Positions 1 through 9,443 are shown, numbered from the stretch's first letter. The stretch: DNA of 64,000 bases from Caldibacillus debilis DSM 16016 (GCF_000383875.1 NZ_KB912883.1:22339-86338); one strand, 5' to 3'. Numbers and translations: made by a program. Notes: generated by a model not told the origin, from the sequence alone.

Positions 1-50
1 GACCGGTCCGTTTTTCCCCGGTTCCTGCCGGAAGAACCGGCAAAAGGGCG

Positions 51-638
51 TCAGGATTTCCGGCCCCTTCCTTCTTTTTCGATCCTTTCCCGCTTTTTTT
101 CTTCCCATTCTTCCGCCAGCATGCCGTAGACGACCAAATCGACGTAATGGTCGTAAAGCCATTCCGCCTGCCTTAAGCAGCCTTCCCGTTGGAACCCGAG
201 CCTTTCCGGGATCGCCCGGCTTTTTTTGTTTCCCGTGGCTGCCCGGATTTCCACCCGGTTCAGTTTCAGTTCGCGAAAGGCGAAATCGGTCAGCGCCGCA
301 ACGGCCCTCGTCATGATCCCTTTGCCTTGGAAAGACTCGCCGAGCCAATAGCCGATGGAAGTGGTCCTGTTATACCAGTCGAAATAATTGTAACTGATGA
401 TTCCGGCGATCTCACCTTTGTACAGGATGCAGGCCGTTAAACTCTTTTTCCTTGAAAATTCTTCCTCCGCCGACCGGATAAAAGCAACCGTATCATCCAG
501 CCTTCTGGTCGAATCCAGCCAAGGCAGCCATTCCCGCAGGTAATCCCGCGATTGATCGATCAAAGCGAAAATTGGTTTGGCATCCCGCTTTTCCGGGGAA
601 CGCAAGAGAATTTCCTCATCCACACGCAAACGAAACAC
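51..638 (-). CDS. GNAT N-acetyltransferase, RimL/RimJ-like
   Basis: Predicted cytoplasmic acetyltransferase that moves the acetyl group of acetyl-CoA onto an amine; RimL/RimJ-group relatives modify N-termini of ribosomal proteins, but the substrate here cannot be read from sequence. The 195-residue product shows the group's W-L-P-W-L-D segment near the N-terminus, the central strand 'GIISYNYFDW', the acetyl-CoA loop 'GESFQGKGIMTRAV' and the 'NKKSRAIPERLGF' helix typical of the C-terminal half. The GTG at 638 is taken as start because GGAGGAG sits about 7 bases upstream; an in-frame ATG at 695 has no better ribosome site. It stands alone, with a basic, lysine-rich C-terminus. Family assignment is secure, substrate unknown. 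Confidence 0.85.
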   Translation of the reverse strand: MFRLRVDEEILLRSPEKRDAKPIFALIDQSRDYLREWLPWLDSTRRLDDTVAFIRSAEEEFSRKKSLTACILYKGEIAGIISYNYFDWYNRTTSIGYWLGESFQGKGIMTRAVAALTDFAFRELKLNRVEIRAATGNKKSRAIPERLGFQREGCLRQAEWLYDHYVDLVVYGMLAEEWEEKKRERIEKEGRGRKS

Positions 639-1126
639 GGCCTCTCCTCCGTTTCGCAAATCGCCTTGCCGTTTTCTCGGAATATTTTCATCCATTATAG
701 CGAAATTCCAAGGGAATTCCAATATTCCTTTTTGCGGCGAAAAATCTTTCGGCGGATGGCCGGCCGGGGCAAGGTGATGGAAATCACACGATGATCTTCG
801 CCGGAGGGATATAATAAGGGAGGCAAGGTTTTCTTGGGAGCCGCCGGGTTTCGGAAAATTTGCGACAGTTTCGCCTTTTTTCCCCCGCAAGGGGCAGGGA
901 AGCCCGGATTTCCTGCCGGAAAGGCGGGCGCCGGATTGCCGGTCCTTGGGGCCGGGAAAAGAAAGAGGATTCAAAGGGCCGCGAAAACGAAAAACGCGCC
1001 GCTTCCGCGAATTTCTCCGATGGCCTGAACGAAGAAGGAATGAAAAGGCGGGAGGAACCGATAAGGATAAAAGGGGGAGCCCCTTCCTTTCGGTTTTCCC
1101 GCAGAGAAGGAAAGGAGGGGAAAGGA

Positions 1127-1582
1127 ATGGATCCGATCTACCGTTTGCTCGTCTTTGTCCATGTGTTTTCCGCCATTTTAGGGATGGGGCCGGGGTTCTA
1201 TTTGACCGCCTTGGCAAAATCGGCAAAAAACATGACGGAGCTGCGCCATGCGTTCGCCTTGAGGCATAAGTTGCACGTTTATGTGATGATCGGCGGCACC
1301 TTGCTCCTCGTTACGGGCCTTTCCATGGGATTTTTGAATCGAGGTTTGTTCCGCGCCGGCTGGTATTGGACGAGCTTAGCCCTTTATCTGATTGCCCTGG
1401 CGATGGGCCCCTTCGTCTTGAGCCCGAGGACAAAACCGATCAAACGCTTGCTGGCCTCTCACAAAGGGGAGGAAATTCCCGAGGAATACGAAAAATTGGC
1501 CAAATCCCTGTTTCGTGCGGAATACCTGGAAAATTTCATATTCCTTGTCATCATTGCCTTAATGATCGCAAAACCCTTTTAG
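1127..1582 (+). CDS. DUF2269-family integral membrane protein
   Basis: Small polytopic membrane protein (151 residues) resembling DUF2269 proteins, which have no established function. Four hydrophobic segments can be seen: around residues 3-25, 50-70, 75-95 and 130-150. The first carries the 'VFVHVFSAILGMGPGFYL' helix with a histidine found in this group. The long upstream open frame is not used: AAGGAGGGG lies 7-10 bases before the ATG at 1127, and the residues encoded further upstream are low-complexity and basic. No partner gene is adjacent. Family by pattern, role unknown. Confidence 0.75.
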   Translation: MDPIYRLLVFVHVFSAILGMGPGFYLTALAKSAKNMTELRHAFALRHKLHVYVMIGGTLLLVTGLSMGFLNRGLFRAGWYWTSLALYLIALAMGPFVLSPRTKPIKRLLASHKGEEIPEEYEKLAKSLFRAEYLENFIFLVIIALMIAKPF

Positions 1583-1902
1583 CTCCCTTTCGCTGAAGCG
1601 GCGCTTCCGGACGGCGGGCAAGATCCGGGCGCCCGCCCGCCGGAGGGGGCCGGGCAGGATCCATATTTTTGAAAAAGTGAATAAAAATTCAAGTTTCATT
1701 CAATTTCCCATTTGCCAGTGAATAAAAAGTAGACTAATATAAAAGTAAATATCAAGATATGACATTTTATGCGGGTTTTTTACAAAAAACGTTTCTTTTC
1801 GACCCGGCAAGCGGAAAATTTGTTTTTCCGAATAAATGTCTGAATATTCTTTAATTTATTGGAACCTGCAGGCTTATTTCATGAAATTGAGGAGATGACC
1901 CG
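1583..1902. other. gene-free stretch, AT-rich in its second half
   Basis: The first 90 bases are GC-rich with runs of GCCCG/CCGG and no clear terminator. From about 1670 the sequence turns AT-rich, which fits the promoter region of the PAS kinase, though no convincing -35/-10 pair stands out. CGGAAAA-N4-TTTTTCCG at about 1812-1830 could form a small hairpin. Confidence 0.4.
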
Positions 1903-2925
1903 ATGGACAAGCGTATGGATTTTCCCCAGATCTACGCGGATTTTTACGCCAAGTTTCCCATCGCCTACCTGGTCACGGACCGGGAAAGATGGATATATGC
2001 CAACGAACGGGCCGTTCAGCTGTTGAAGGAAGAAAGCATTGCCGATTTGATCGATAAACCCGTATATCAATGTTTGCCTGGCGCGTGCGAACTGTTTTCC
2101 GGGAATCCGGTCGATTTTCCTTTGGAATTCCGGGAGAAGTGGCTATCGAAAAACGGGGAATCGATTTATTTGAAATTTACAGGGATACCGTTGGTGGAAA
2201 ATCCGAATTATATCCAATTCTTCGTGAATGAGATCAAGCGGATGGAGGAAGAGTTTTCCGATTTGCTGGAAGAAATGGCGGCTTGGCTTGCCCACGAGAT
2301 CCTTAACCCCTTGACATCCGTCAAAGGCTTCTTGGAACTCATGCAGCGGCCCGATGGCGAAAACAGGGAGATGTACATAAACATCGCCAAAAAAGAAATC
2401 GAACAGATCGAACAGATCGTTTCCCAATTTATCCTGTTGAGAAGGCCCATTCAAAACAAGGCGCTGACCGATTTGAATCGACTGATGAATGAAACGGTTT
2501 CCCAGCTGTCGGGTCAAGGCTATTTCGAAAAGGTACATATTGCCGTTTCCGCCATCGGGCCAGTAGAATTTTACTGTGAAGGCTCATTGATCAAAGAAGT
2601 GTTCCGGAATTTGCTGATGAATGCCATCGAAGCCAAGGCGACCAAAATCTCCGTGCAAATTTCCGCGAAGGAAAAGGGGATCGACATAAAAATCGCCGAC
2701 AACGGAAACGGAGGCGCCAAATCCGGGTGGAAAAAACCGGGGGGCTCCTTGAACGGCCGCAAAGGGAGAAAGGGCGGGTTCGAATCGCTCATCATCAACC
2801 GGATCATCACCGGCCACGACGGAAAAATTTTTTTTCACAAGGAAAAGGAAGCGGGCAGCATCGTCCATATCCAGCTTCCCCATACCTTTCCGCCGGAAAA
2901 TCTCCCCGGGGAAAGGAAGGAATGA
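1903..2925 (+). CDS. orphan PAS-domain sensor histidine kinase (sporulation-kinase-like)
   Basis: Soluble 340-residue sensor kinase. Residues about 10-110 form a PAS-like sensor ('PIAYLVTDRERWIYANERAV'). This is followed by the phospho-acceptor helix 'AWLAHEILNPLTSVKGFLEL', where His131 is the expected autophosphorylation site, and an N-box 'EVFRNLLMNAIEA'. The layout resembles the Kin kinases that feed the Spo0F/Spo0A phosphorelay, and no response regulator is adjacent. The ATP-binding half looks worn: the G1 box reads DNGNGGAK, and the glycine-rich lid (normally G-x-G-L) appears as 'GGFESLIINRII'. It has no membrane segment. Start: ATG at 1903 with GAGGAG about 10 bases upstream. Histidine-kinase membership is firm; phosphorelay membership is inferred. 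Confidence 0.8.
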   Translation: MDKRMDFPQIYADFYAKFPIAYLVTDRERWIYANERAVQLLKEESIADLIDKPVYQCLPGACELFSGNPVDFPLEFREKWLSKNGESIYLKFTGIPLVENPNYIQFFVNEIKRMEEEFSDLLEEMAAWLAHEILNPLTSVKGFLELMQRPDGENREMYINIAKKEIEQIEQIVSQFILLRRPIQNKALTDLNRLMNETVSQLSGQGYFEKVHIAVSAIGPVEFYCEGSLIKEVFRNLLMNAIEAKATKISVQISAKEKGIDIKIADNGNGGAKSGWKKPGGSLNGRKGRKGGFESLIINRIITGHDGKIFFHKEKEAGSIVHIQLPHTFPPENLPGERKE

Positions 2926-3311
2926 TCCGGAGAAACCAATCGGCGGCCTTCTTCCGACGGAAATATTCGGAAGGAGGATTCCGGCGGCTCAGAGGAACAA
3001 ACCCGGAAACCGGATAATGGGGCCGGATCCGGGACGGATGTTGGCCGGGAAATGGGGACGGAAACAGGGGCTCTTTCCGGAGTGCCCCGCGTGTCCGTTT
3101 TCCGGAAGGAACGAAAGGCATTCAAATAGGGGGAAGATCGGAGGCTGTCCGGCGAAAGGAAGGAATCGGCATGGGGCCTCTTTTTTTTCGTCCAATTTTG
3201 CACGGTTTTTCTGTGGGGGATTTGGACTTCTAATTTCCCCGGGGGAACGTTACCATGGAAATAGGAACCGGCTTCATCCGTCATTCCTCGCAAAAGGGGG
3301 GCGAAAGGCAT
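2926..3311. other. gene-free leader region upstream of the PTS regulator
   Basis: No supported gene. GC-rich, with purine runs that leave frames open in several registers without any ribosome site or family resemblance. The promoter of the downstream PTS-regulator operon should lie here, but no consensus promoter or cre site could be recognised. Confidence 0.35.
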
Positions 3312-5471
3312 TTGTATCTGGACAAACGCAGCAGCGCCGTTTTGTTGTTTCTTGCCAACCGTAATGATTACGTGTCCATCCGGGAACTGGAAAGAACCTT
3401 CCGGATCTCCAGGAGGACGATCTATTACGACTTGGGGAAAATCAACGCTTGGCTGCGGAAGAACGATTTGCAGCCCATTCAATACATCCGCTCCCACGGG
3501 TATTTTTTAACGGATGAGGCAAGGAAGGCTGTTCCGCAGAAACTGGCCCATTTAAAACAATGGGAATATGAATATACTCCGGACGAACGGATCGGCTGGC
3601 TGGCTTTTTATTTGTTCATTGAGGAACATCCGCTCTTTCTTGATGATCTGTCCAAGAAAACGAGGGTCAGCCGGAATACGACCATCGACGATTTGAAAAA
3701 GTTGAAAAAGGAACTGCAAACCTTTTCTTTGTCGCTCCGATTTCACCGGCAAAAAGGGTATTTCATCCACGGCGATGAGAACGAAAAACGGAAGGCGATC
3801 GTCTATTTCACTTCCAAAATCATCCCGCCCGGCCAGGAATGGCAGGCATTTATCGCCAATGTCCGGGATTTGTTCCAAAAAAACGCCCGTGCGAAAGACG
3901 GGTTTTTGAAAGAATTGGAGGAAATCATTTCCATCCTGAACGAATACGAGCGGGAAATCGGGATCCAGTTCGCCGATGAGGCCTTGCATCATTTGGCTCT
4001 GCGCCTTTGGCTCTTCGGGAAGCGGGTCGTCAAAGGCAACCAGGTGACGATGGATCCGGTGGAGAAGGAAATCATCCGCCAGACGAAGGAATTCCAGTTT
4101 GCCAAAAAAAATATTATCGGGAAAATCTCGTCCATATTTCCCGCTTCCTTTTCCGATGACGAAATCTGCTACGTGACCACCCATTTATTGAGCGCAAAAA
4201 TCCAGCAAACCAACCGGGACGGGGACAATGCCGACATCCGGCCGTTGAAAGTGGTCGCCCGGAAGATGGTCACCGACTTCCAGTCCGCCGCCTGCGTCAC
4301 CTTTTCCGACCGGAATGAGGTGGAAAAAAATCTCCTCATCCATTTGAAGCCGGCCTATTACCGGATCAAATACGGCATTAAGGCGGAGAATCCACTGGCG
4401 GAACAAATCAAAAGCGAATACAAGGAGATTTTTTTGATCACGAAAAAGGTGATCCATCATTTTGAAACGCTGGTCGGGAAAAAGGTGGAGGACGATGAGA
4501 CGGCGCTGATTGCCCTCCATTTTGGCGGCTGGCTGCAAAAGGAAGGACTGAAACCGCCGAAACGGAAAAAAGCGCTCATCGTCTGCCCGAGCGGAATCGG
4601 CACCTCGACCATTTTAAAACATCAGCTGGAAGGGCTGTTTTCCACGGTCGATTTTGTCGAGACGCTGTCGGTCAGGGATTTTGAGAAAAGGAGCCTGGAG
4701 GACATCGATTTCACGATCTCGACGGTCCCGATCCGCCGGGAGGGGCACATCATCATTCCGGTTCATCCGATCCTGACGGACGTCGACAAGGAACGGCTTT
4801 TGAAAAAGGTGCATTCCCTGTCCGAAGACGCCGGGAAAATGACGAAATATTCGGCGGAGGCGATCGTGGAGATCGTCAAGCAGCACGCGGCCATTGAAGA
4901 TGAAGAACGTTTGTTGGCCGCGATCAGGGAATATTTATATCGGCCGGAAGTATCCGCAGGCAAGGGGAAGAAGCCGGGGCTGATGGATCTGTTGCAGCTC
5001 CCCCTGATCCAGGTCCGTGAAACCTGTTCCGACTGGAAACAGGCGGTGGAAACGGCCTCCCTCCCCCTTTTGCAGAACGGCTACATCGATTCCGGCTATA
5101 TCCGGGCGATGATCCGGTACATCGAGACGTACGGTCCCTACCCGATTATTTCACCGAAGGTCGCCCTGCCCCATGGAAAACCGGAGGACGGGGTGCAAAA
5201 AACGGGGATAAGCCTGCTTGTCCTGAAACGGCCCGTCTCCTTTTCTCGGGAAGAAAGGCACCGGGTGCAGCTGATCTTCGTCTTGGCGTCGGTGGATCAG
5301 GAAACCCATCTGTTTGCCCTATCCCAGCTGTCGGAGGTTTTATCCGATCCGCAAACGGTTGAAAAACTGACAGAAAGTAGCGCTCCCGAGGGGGTATGGG
5401 AGCTTCTGCGGGAGCGAATTCATGAGACATCACATGAGACATCAATGGAAAAGGGGATTTCGTATTCATGA
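3312..5471 (+). CDS. PRD/PTS-domain transcriptional regulator (MtlR/LicR type)
   Basis: Activator or antiterminator-like regulator whose activity is set by PTS phosphorylation. Domains in order (719 residues): an N-terminal HTH ('SIRELERTFRISRRTIYYDL'), a second Mga-like HTH near residues 90-150, PRD1 (about 180-280, with 'ALHHLALRL'), PRD2 (about 300-400, with 'YRIKYG' and 'ALHFGGWL'), an EIIB-like domain with Cys425 in 'VCPSGIGTS', and an EIIA-type domain with His621 in 'ALPHGKPEDGV'. TTG at 3312 is preferred because AAAGGGGGG precedes it and family members begin close to this Y-L-D segment; ATG at 3255 is the alternative. Its stop overlaps the EIIA start (ATGA), so it probably controls the PTS genes behind it. 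Confidence 0.85.
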   Translation: MYLDKRSSAVLLFLANRNDYVSIRELERTFRISRRTIYYDLGKINAWLRKNDLQPIQYIRSHGYFLTDEARKAVPQKLAHLKQWEYEYTPDERIGWLAFYLFIEEHPLFLDDLSKKTRVSRNTTIDDLKKLKKELQTFSLSLRFHRQKGYFIHGDENEKRKAIVYFTSKIIPPGQEWQAFIANVRDLFQKNARAKDGFLKELEEIISILNEYEREIGIQFADEALHHLALRLWLFGKRVVKGNQVTMDPVEKEIIRQTKEFQFAKKNIIGKISSIFPASFSDDEICYVTTHLLSAKIQQTNRDGDNADIRPLKVVARKMVTDFQSAACVTFSDRNEVEKNLLIHLKPAYYRIKYGIKAENPLAEQIKSEYKEIFLITKKVIHHFETLVGKKVEDDETALIALHFGGWLQKEGLKPPKRKKALIVCPSGIGTSTILKHQLEGLFSTVDFVETLSVRDFEKRSLEDIDFTISTVPIRREGHIIIPVHPILTDVDKERLLKKVHSLSEDAGKMTKYSAEAIVEIVKQHAAIEDEERLLAAIREYLYRPEVSAGKGKKPGLMDLLQLPLIQVRETCSDWKQAVETASLPLLQNGYIDSGYIRAMIRYIETYGPYPIISPKVALPHGKPEDGVQKTGISLLVLKRPVSFSREERHRVQLIFVLASVDQETHLFALSQLSEVLSDPQTVEKLTESSAPEGVWELLRERIHETSHETSMEKGISYS

Positions 5472-5917
5472 AATTTTTAGAGGAAAACATCGTGTCCCTT
5501 CATGCGAAAGCTGCGACACCCGTTGAAGCCATCGTCCAGGCCGGAAGCCTCCTGCAAAAACAGGGCTATGTTTCCGGAGCCTACGTCGATGCGATGATCA
5601 ACTCTTACCGCAAAAACGGGCCATATTTCGTCCTGGCACCGCAAATCGCGTTGCCCCACGCCCGCCCCGAAGACGGGGTCTATGAAGCGTCGGTATCGAT
5701 GGTTCAATTGGCGGAGCCGGTTTCCTTCGGGAATTCCGCCAATGATCCGGTACGGCTCGTTTTTGCCTTGGGAGCATCCAACAGCGAGGAACATTTGGCT
5801 GTGCTGAAAAAATTGATGAATTTGCTGAGCGATCGGAAAAGGGTGGAATCTTTAATAGCTGCTAGCAGCTATAAAGATATAGAAACTTTGATCCGGAAAG
5901 GAGGGGAAGAGGGATGA
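5468..5917 (+). CDS. PTS EIIA component, ascorbate/mannitol type
   Basis: 149-residue cytoplasmic phosphocarrier that receives phosphate from HPr and passes it to the partner EIIB. The phosphorylated histidine lies in 'ALPHARPEDGV'; the same signature occurs in the C-terminal domain of the upstream regulator, so the two EIIA modules probably share an origin. Its ATG overlaps the regulator's TGA, and its own TGA overlaps the EIIB start (ATGA), a strong sign of translational coupling. UlaC-like by family; the transported sugar is not shown by sequence. Confidence 0.85.
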   Translation: MKFLEENIVSLHAKAATPVEAIVQAGSLLQKQGYVSGAYVDAMINSYRKNGPYFVLAPQIALPHARPEDGVYEASVSMVQLAEPVSFGNSANDPVRLVFALGASNSEEHLAVLKKLMNLLSDRKRVESLIAASSYKDIETLIRKGGEEG

Positions 5918-6180
5918 AAATTCTTTGCGTCTGCGGTTTGGGCCAAGGCTCAAGCCTGATCCTGCGGATGAATGTGGAAAATGTTTTGCGGGGCATGGGT
6001 GTTCAGGCGGATGTGGAACATACCGATGTTTCCAGCGCATCCAGCACGAAAGCCGATTACATCGTAACCAACCGGGAATTGGCGGAAAGTTTGACCAACG
6101 CTTCCGCGAAAATCATTATCGTTAACAATTATTTTGACGTGGAAGAAATCAAAAAGGCCCTTAAAGAAAATTTATCGTAA
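5914..6180 (+). CDS. PTS EIIB component, ascorbate (UlaB-like) type
   Basis: 88-residue cytoplasmic phosphotransfer protein. The active cysteine sits in the N-terminal P-loop 'CVCGLGQGSSLILRMN', which takes phosphate from EIIA and gives it to the sugar during passage through EIIC. Length and loop fit UlaB/SgcB-type EIIB proteins. Its start overlaps the EIIA stop, and the EIIC gene follows after 30 bases with AGGGGGTTGAAAGG as ribosome site, so all three PTS subunits are made together. Confidence 0.85.
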   Translation: MKILCVCGLGQGSSLILRMNVENVLRGMGVQADVEHTDVSSASSTKADYIVTNRELAESLTNASAKIIIVNNYFDVEEIKKALKENLS

Positions 6181-6210
6181 GGGGAAAAGAAGATAGGGGG
6201 TTGAAAGGAA

Positions 6211-7506
6211 ATGGAAGTCATTAAATGGATCGCCGACAACGTTTTCGGCACACCGGCAATCTTGTTGGGATTTATTGTTCTTTTAGGTCTTTTGCTGCAA
6301 AAGAAAACCTTGAGCCAAGTGATCAGCGGAACGTTCAAGGCGGTGATCGGCTTTCTGATCATCAGTGCAGGGGCCAATGTCATTGTCGGCTCCCTCGGCG
6401 TTTTCGAACCGCTGTGGAAGGAAGTATTCGGCTTGAAGGCGCAAAACTTGTCCGGGTTTCTCGGCCAGGACAAATTTAATGCGGAATTTGGAAGCGCTGT
6501 AACCTTGGCGATGACTTTGGGCTTTTTGATCAACGTGCTCCTCGCCCGGTTTACGAAATTGAAATACATTTATTTGACCGGCCACATGATGTTTTGGACG
6601 ACGACGATCTTTGCGGGCATCATCGTTCATGAAGCCGGGGACGTTCCCTATTGGAAACTGGTCATCGTCCTGTCGCTGATCATGGGCCTGTACTGGACGA
6701 TCCAGCCGGCCTTGACCCAGCCGTTCATGAGAAAAATCACGGGCAATGACAACATCGCCCTCGGCCACACTTCGGCTTCCGTATCTTTATTGGCGGCCAT
6801 TTTGGGGAAATACTTGGGAAATAAAGAGAATGATTCGGAAAAGATCAAACTCCCCAAAGGTCTGGAATTCCTGCGGGATTCCAATGTCATCACCGCTCTG
6901 ACGATGGGGGCCTTATTCGTCATCGGCGCAGCGATCGTTCTATTTAAAGACACGCCGGGTGCCCGGGAATTGGTCGCCAGCGCGGGGAATCAAAACTTCA
7001 TCGTCTACGCCATCGTCCAATCCTTTACTTTTGCGGGCGGTATTGCCGTTGTCCTGATGGGCGTCCGCATGTTCATCGGAGAAATCGTGCCCGCATTCAA
7101 CGGGATCGCCACGAAACTCGTTCCCGGGGCCAAGCCTGCCCTCGACTGCCCGATCGTCTATCCCTACGCTCCCAACGCGGTCATTCTGGGATTTGTCGGG
7201 GCGTTTGCCGGGGCGCTTCTTTGGCTCGTCGTTCTGGGAAACACCGTCGCCTACGTTTTCGTTCCGACGATGATCGTCCTCTTTTTCCACGGGGCGACCG
7301 CCGGCGTGTTCGGAAACGCAACGGGCGGCGTCCGCGGGGCGCTCATCGGCGGGTTTATTACCTCGACCGTCGTCGCCTGGGGCCAATTTATCATGGTCCG
7401 TTATCTGATTACCAGCACCATCCCGGATACGGCCATGTGGGCGGCGGATTCCGACATGTTTATCATCGGTCCGCTTATCAAACTGCTGGCGGGCGTGCTG
7501 TTCTAG
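6211..7506 (+). CDS. PTS EIIC permease, ascorbate (UlaA) family
   Basis: 431-residue membrane channel of an ascorbate-family PTS that moves its substrate inward while EIIB phosphorylates it. About ten hydrophobic segments are visible. Family features include the N-terminal 'PAILLGFIVLLGLLLQKK', the glycine-rich 'VISGTFKAVIGFLIISAGAN', and the 'LDCPIVYPYAPNAVILGF' segment near residue 310. In known ula systems the substrate is L-ascorbate, but none of the UlaD/E/F-type enzymes follows here. A lactonase, creatininase homologue, aldolase and SIS protein follow instead, so the sugar is probably a different lactone or sugar acid. Confidence 0.88.
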   Translation: MEVIKWIADNVFGTPAILLGFIVLLGLLLQKKTLSQVISGTFKAVIGFLIISAGANVIVGSLGVFEPLWKEVFGLKAQNLSGFLGQDKFNAEFGSAVTLAMTLGFLINVLLARFTKLKYIYLTGHMMFWTTTIFAGIIVHEAGDVPYWKLVIVLSLIMGLYWTIQPALTQPFMRKITGNDNIALGHTSASVSLLAAILGKYLGNKENDSEKIKLPKGLEFLRDSNVITALTMGALFVIGAAIVLFKDTPGARELVASAGNQNFIVYAIVQSFTFAGGIAVVLMGVRMFIGEIVPAFNGIATKLVPGAKPALDCPIVYPYAPNAVILGFVGAFAGALLWLVVLGNTVAYVFVPTMIVLFFHGATAGVFGNATGGVRGALIGGFITSTVVAWGQFIMVRYLITSTIPDTAMWAADSDMFIIGPLIKLLAGVLF

Positions 7507-7622
7507 AAAAAATGTTACGGTTGAAAGGTCAGGACGAATTTTCCTGGCCTCTTCCTATTCTTGGAATCCATCTTCGTAATGAAGCGAGCTGCATGGAAAA
7601 CCGGTTCAAGAGGTGAACGCAA

Positions 7623-8615
7623 TTGTCCTTCATTCGCACGCTGCACGGCGATATCGATCCGAAACAGCTGGGCTTTACCTATTCCCACGAGCATATCGTC
7701 TGCCGCCCGCCTTACTGGGCGGAAAAGGGGGAAGATGACCTCCTGTTGGATGATAAGGAAAAATCTTTGCAAGATGTGCTGGATTTTGCCAAACACGGAG
7801 GACGGTCGATCGTGGACGCCACCGCCGTCGATTACGGCAGGGACGTGGAGGCGGTGAGCGAAATCGCCAAAAAGGCCGGTGTTCACGTCATCGGAACGGC
7901 CGGATTCAACAAAAGCTTTTTATGGGAAGCGAAGCTGCCCGAGAAGCTGAAACCGGCCGTCGGGAATTACGGAACCTATTACGAATGGATCGACCGGGCC
8001 TCCATCCGTCAATTGGCCGAATTTGTCATCAAGGAAGTGGAGGAAGGTCTGGAGGGGACGCCGTATAAAGCCGGCCAGGTGAAGTTCGGCACCGGCTACA
8101 ACCGGATTACCCCGCTGGAAGAAAAGACGATCCGGGCCGTGGCCAGGGCCCACCATGAAACGAAGGCCCCGATCCACTCCCATACGGAAGCGGGAACGAT
8201 GGCCCTCGAACAAATCGAAATTTTAAAGAGCGAAGGGGTGGATCTGTCCTTCGTCAGCTTCGGCCATATGGACCGGAATCCCGATCCGTACTACCACGAA
8301 CAAATCGCCAAAACCGGTGCGTTCCTGAGTTTCGACGGCATCGGCAAAATCAAATACGGCCCGGAAAGCATGCGGATCCGCTGCATTTTGGAACTCGTCA
8401 AAAAAGGCTATGAAAACCAGATCCTGATCAGCGGCGATACGGCGAGAAAATCCTATTACAAACATTACGATTACGGACTGGGTCTGGCGTACATCATTGC
8501 CAAATGGGTGCCCCGCTTCATCGATGAAGCGGACCGGGCCGGCTTCGACGGGGAGCGGTTAGTCCGGTTGTTTTTCGTGGAAAATCCCGCCCGCTGTTTC
8601 GCGTTTAAGAAATGA
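7623..8615 (+). CDS. phosphotriesterase-family (COG1735) phospho-sugar lactonase
   Basis: 330-residue binuclear metal hydrolase of the amidohydrolase superfamily. Expected ligands are all present: HxH in 'TYSHEHIV', the bridging lysine in 'GQVKFGTGYN', histidines in 'APIHSHTEA' and 'SFGHMDRNPD', and the aspartate in 'ISGDTARKS'. Related COG1735 enzymes encoded beside ascorbate-type PTS genes in Mycoplasma hydrolyse pentono-1,4-lactone 5-phosphates, so a lactonase acting on the PTS product is the best guess. The start is TTG at 7623 with AGAGGTGA upstream. A gap of 116 bases separates it from EIIC with no terminator. Family firm, substrate inferred. Confidence 0.85.
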   Translation: MSFIRTLHGDIDPKQLGFTYSHEHIVCRPPYWAEKGEDDLLLDDKEKSLQDVLDFAKHGGRSIVDATAVDYGRDVEAVSEIAKKAGVHVIGTAGFNKSFLWEAKLPEKLKPAVGNYGTYYEWIDRASIRQLAEFVIKEVEEGLEGTPYKAGQVKFGTGYNRITPLEEKTIRAVARAHHETKAPIHSHTEAGTMALEQIEILKSEGVDLSFVSFGHMDRNPDPYYHEQIAKTGAFLSFDGIGKIKYGPESMRIRCILELVKKGYENQILISGDTARKSYYKHYDYGLGLAYIIAKWVPRFIDEADRAGFDGERLVRLFFVENPARCFAFKK

Positions 8616-8702
8616 ACCGGCCTTTTTGAGCGGCGGCGGAAAAATCGGATAAATGGCCGTCCCTTTCCGAACCATGACCCGGATCGGGGAAGGAGGGAAG
8701 AC

Positions 8703-9443
8703 ATGATGAACCGAAGATATGCCTATGAAAATTCCTTCGGGGTGAAAGAGAAGATCGAAGAGGTCAAGATCGCCATTCTCCCCATCGGGGCCGTCGAAGC
8801 CCACGGGCCCCATCTCCCCCTTGCCACGGACAATATTTTGGCGGAACGGCTTTCCGAACGGCTGGCGGAAAAGGTCGGCGCCTTCGTCCTGCCCACTTTG
8901 CCTTACGGGCAAGTCTGGAGTTTGCGGGATTTTCCGGGGAGCATCACCGTATCCAATGAATCGCTGATCCGTTTTCTCGTCGATATCGGGTCCAGCCTTT
9001 ACAACCAGGGATTCCGCATATGGGCGATGGTCAACGCCCACCTCGGGAACCAGACGGCGTTGAAGGAAGCGGCCCGGATCCTTTACGACCGGCATCCCGA
9101 TTTTAAAATCTTCTACTTTTTTTATCCGGGGATGAATACGGTGGCCAAAGGGATCCGGGAGACGGAAGCCGTCCATTCCACCTATTTCCACGCCTGCGAG
9201 CTGGAGACGTCGATCATGCTCTATCTGGCCGAAGAGTTTACCGATATGGAGAAGGCGATTCGCGATATTCCGCAAATTCCGGAGGAGGCGGATTACACCC
9301 CGACACCCTGGCAGGAATTTACGAAAACGGCCGTTTTGGGGGATGCGACGCTGGCGACAAAAGAAAAGGGGGAAGTGATCGTGGAAACCGCGCTGGAACG
9401 AATGGCCGATATATTGAGGAGAGCGAAAGATGAACTTGTTTGA
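8703..9443 (+). CDS. creatininase-family metallohydrolase
   Basis: 246-residue member of the creatininase/ArfB/MftE family, metal-dependent enzymes that hydrolyse cyclic amides or related bonds. Metal-ligand motifs are seen in 'GAVEAHGPHLPLATD'. The usual NGHGGN reads NAHLGN, and the usual HAGExETS reads HACELETS, so this is a divergent subgroup and the reaction may not be amide hydrolysis. The ribosome site GGAAGGAGGGAAGAC precedes ATG 8703. The 3' end overlaps the aldolase gene by 14 bases, tying it to the same pathway. Its role in sugar-acid breakdown is unknown. Confidence 0.8.
   Translation: MMNRRYAYENSFGVKEKIEEVKIAILPIGAVEAHGPHLPLATDNILAERLSERLAEKVGAFVLPTLPYGQVWSLRDFPGSITVSNESLIRFLVDIGSSLYNQGFRIWAMVNAHLGNQTALKEAARILYDRHPDFKIFYFFYPGMNTVAKGIRETEAVHSTYFHACELETSIMLYLAEEFTDMEKAIRDIPQIPEEADYTPTPWQEFTKTAVLGDATLATKEKGEVIVETALERMADILRRAKDELV

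Noticed and set aside
639..1226. Long open frame extending the acetyltransferase upstream on the minus strand
   Set aside because: Low-complexity basic residues, no ribosome site, overlaps the DUF2269 gene on the other strand; the GTG at 638 with GGAGG explains the start.
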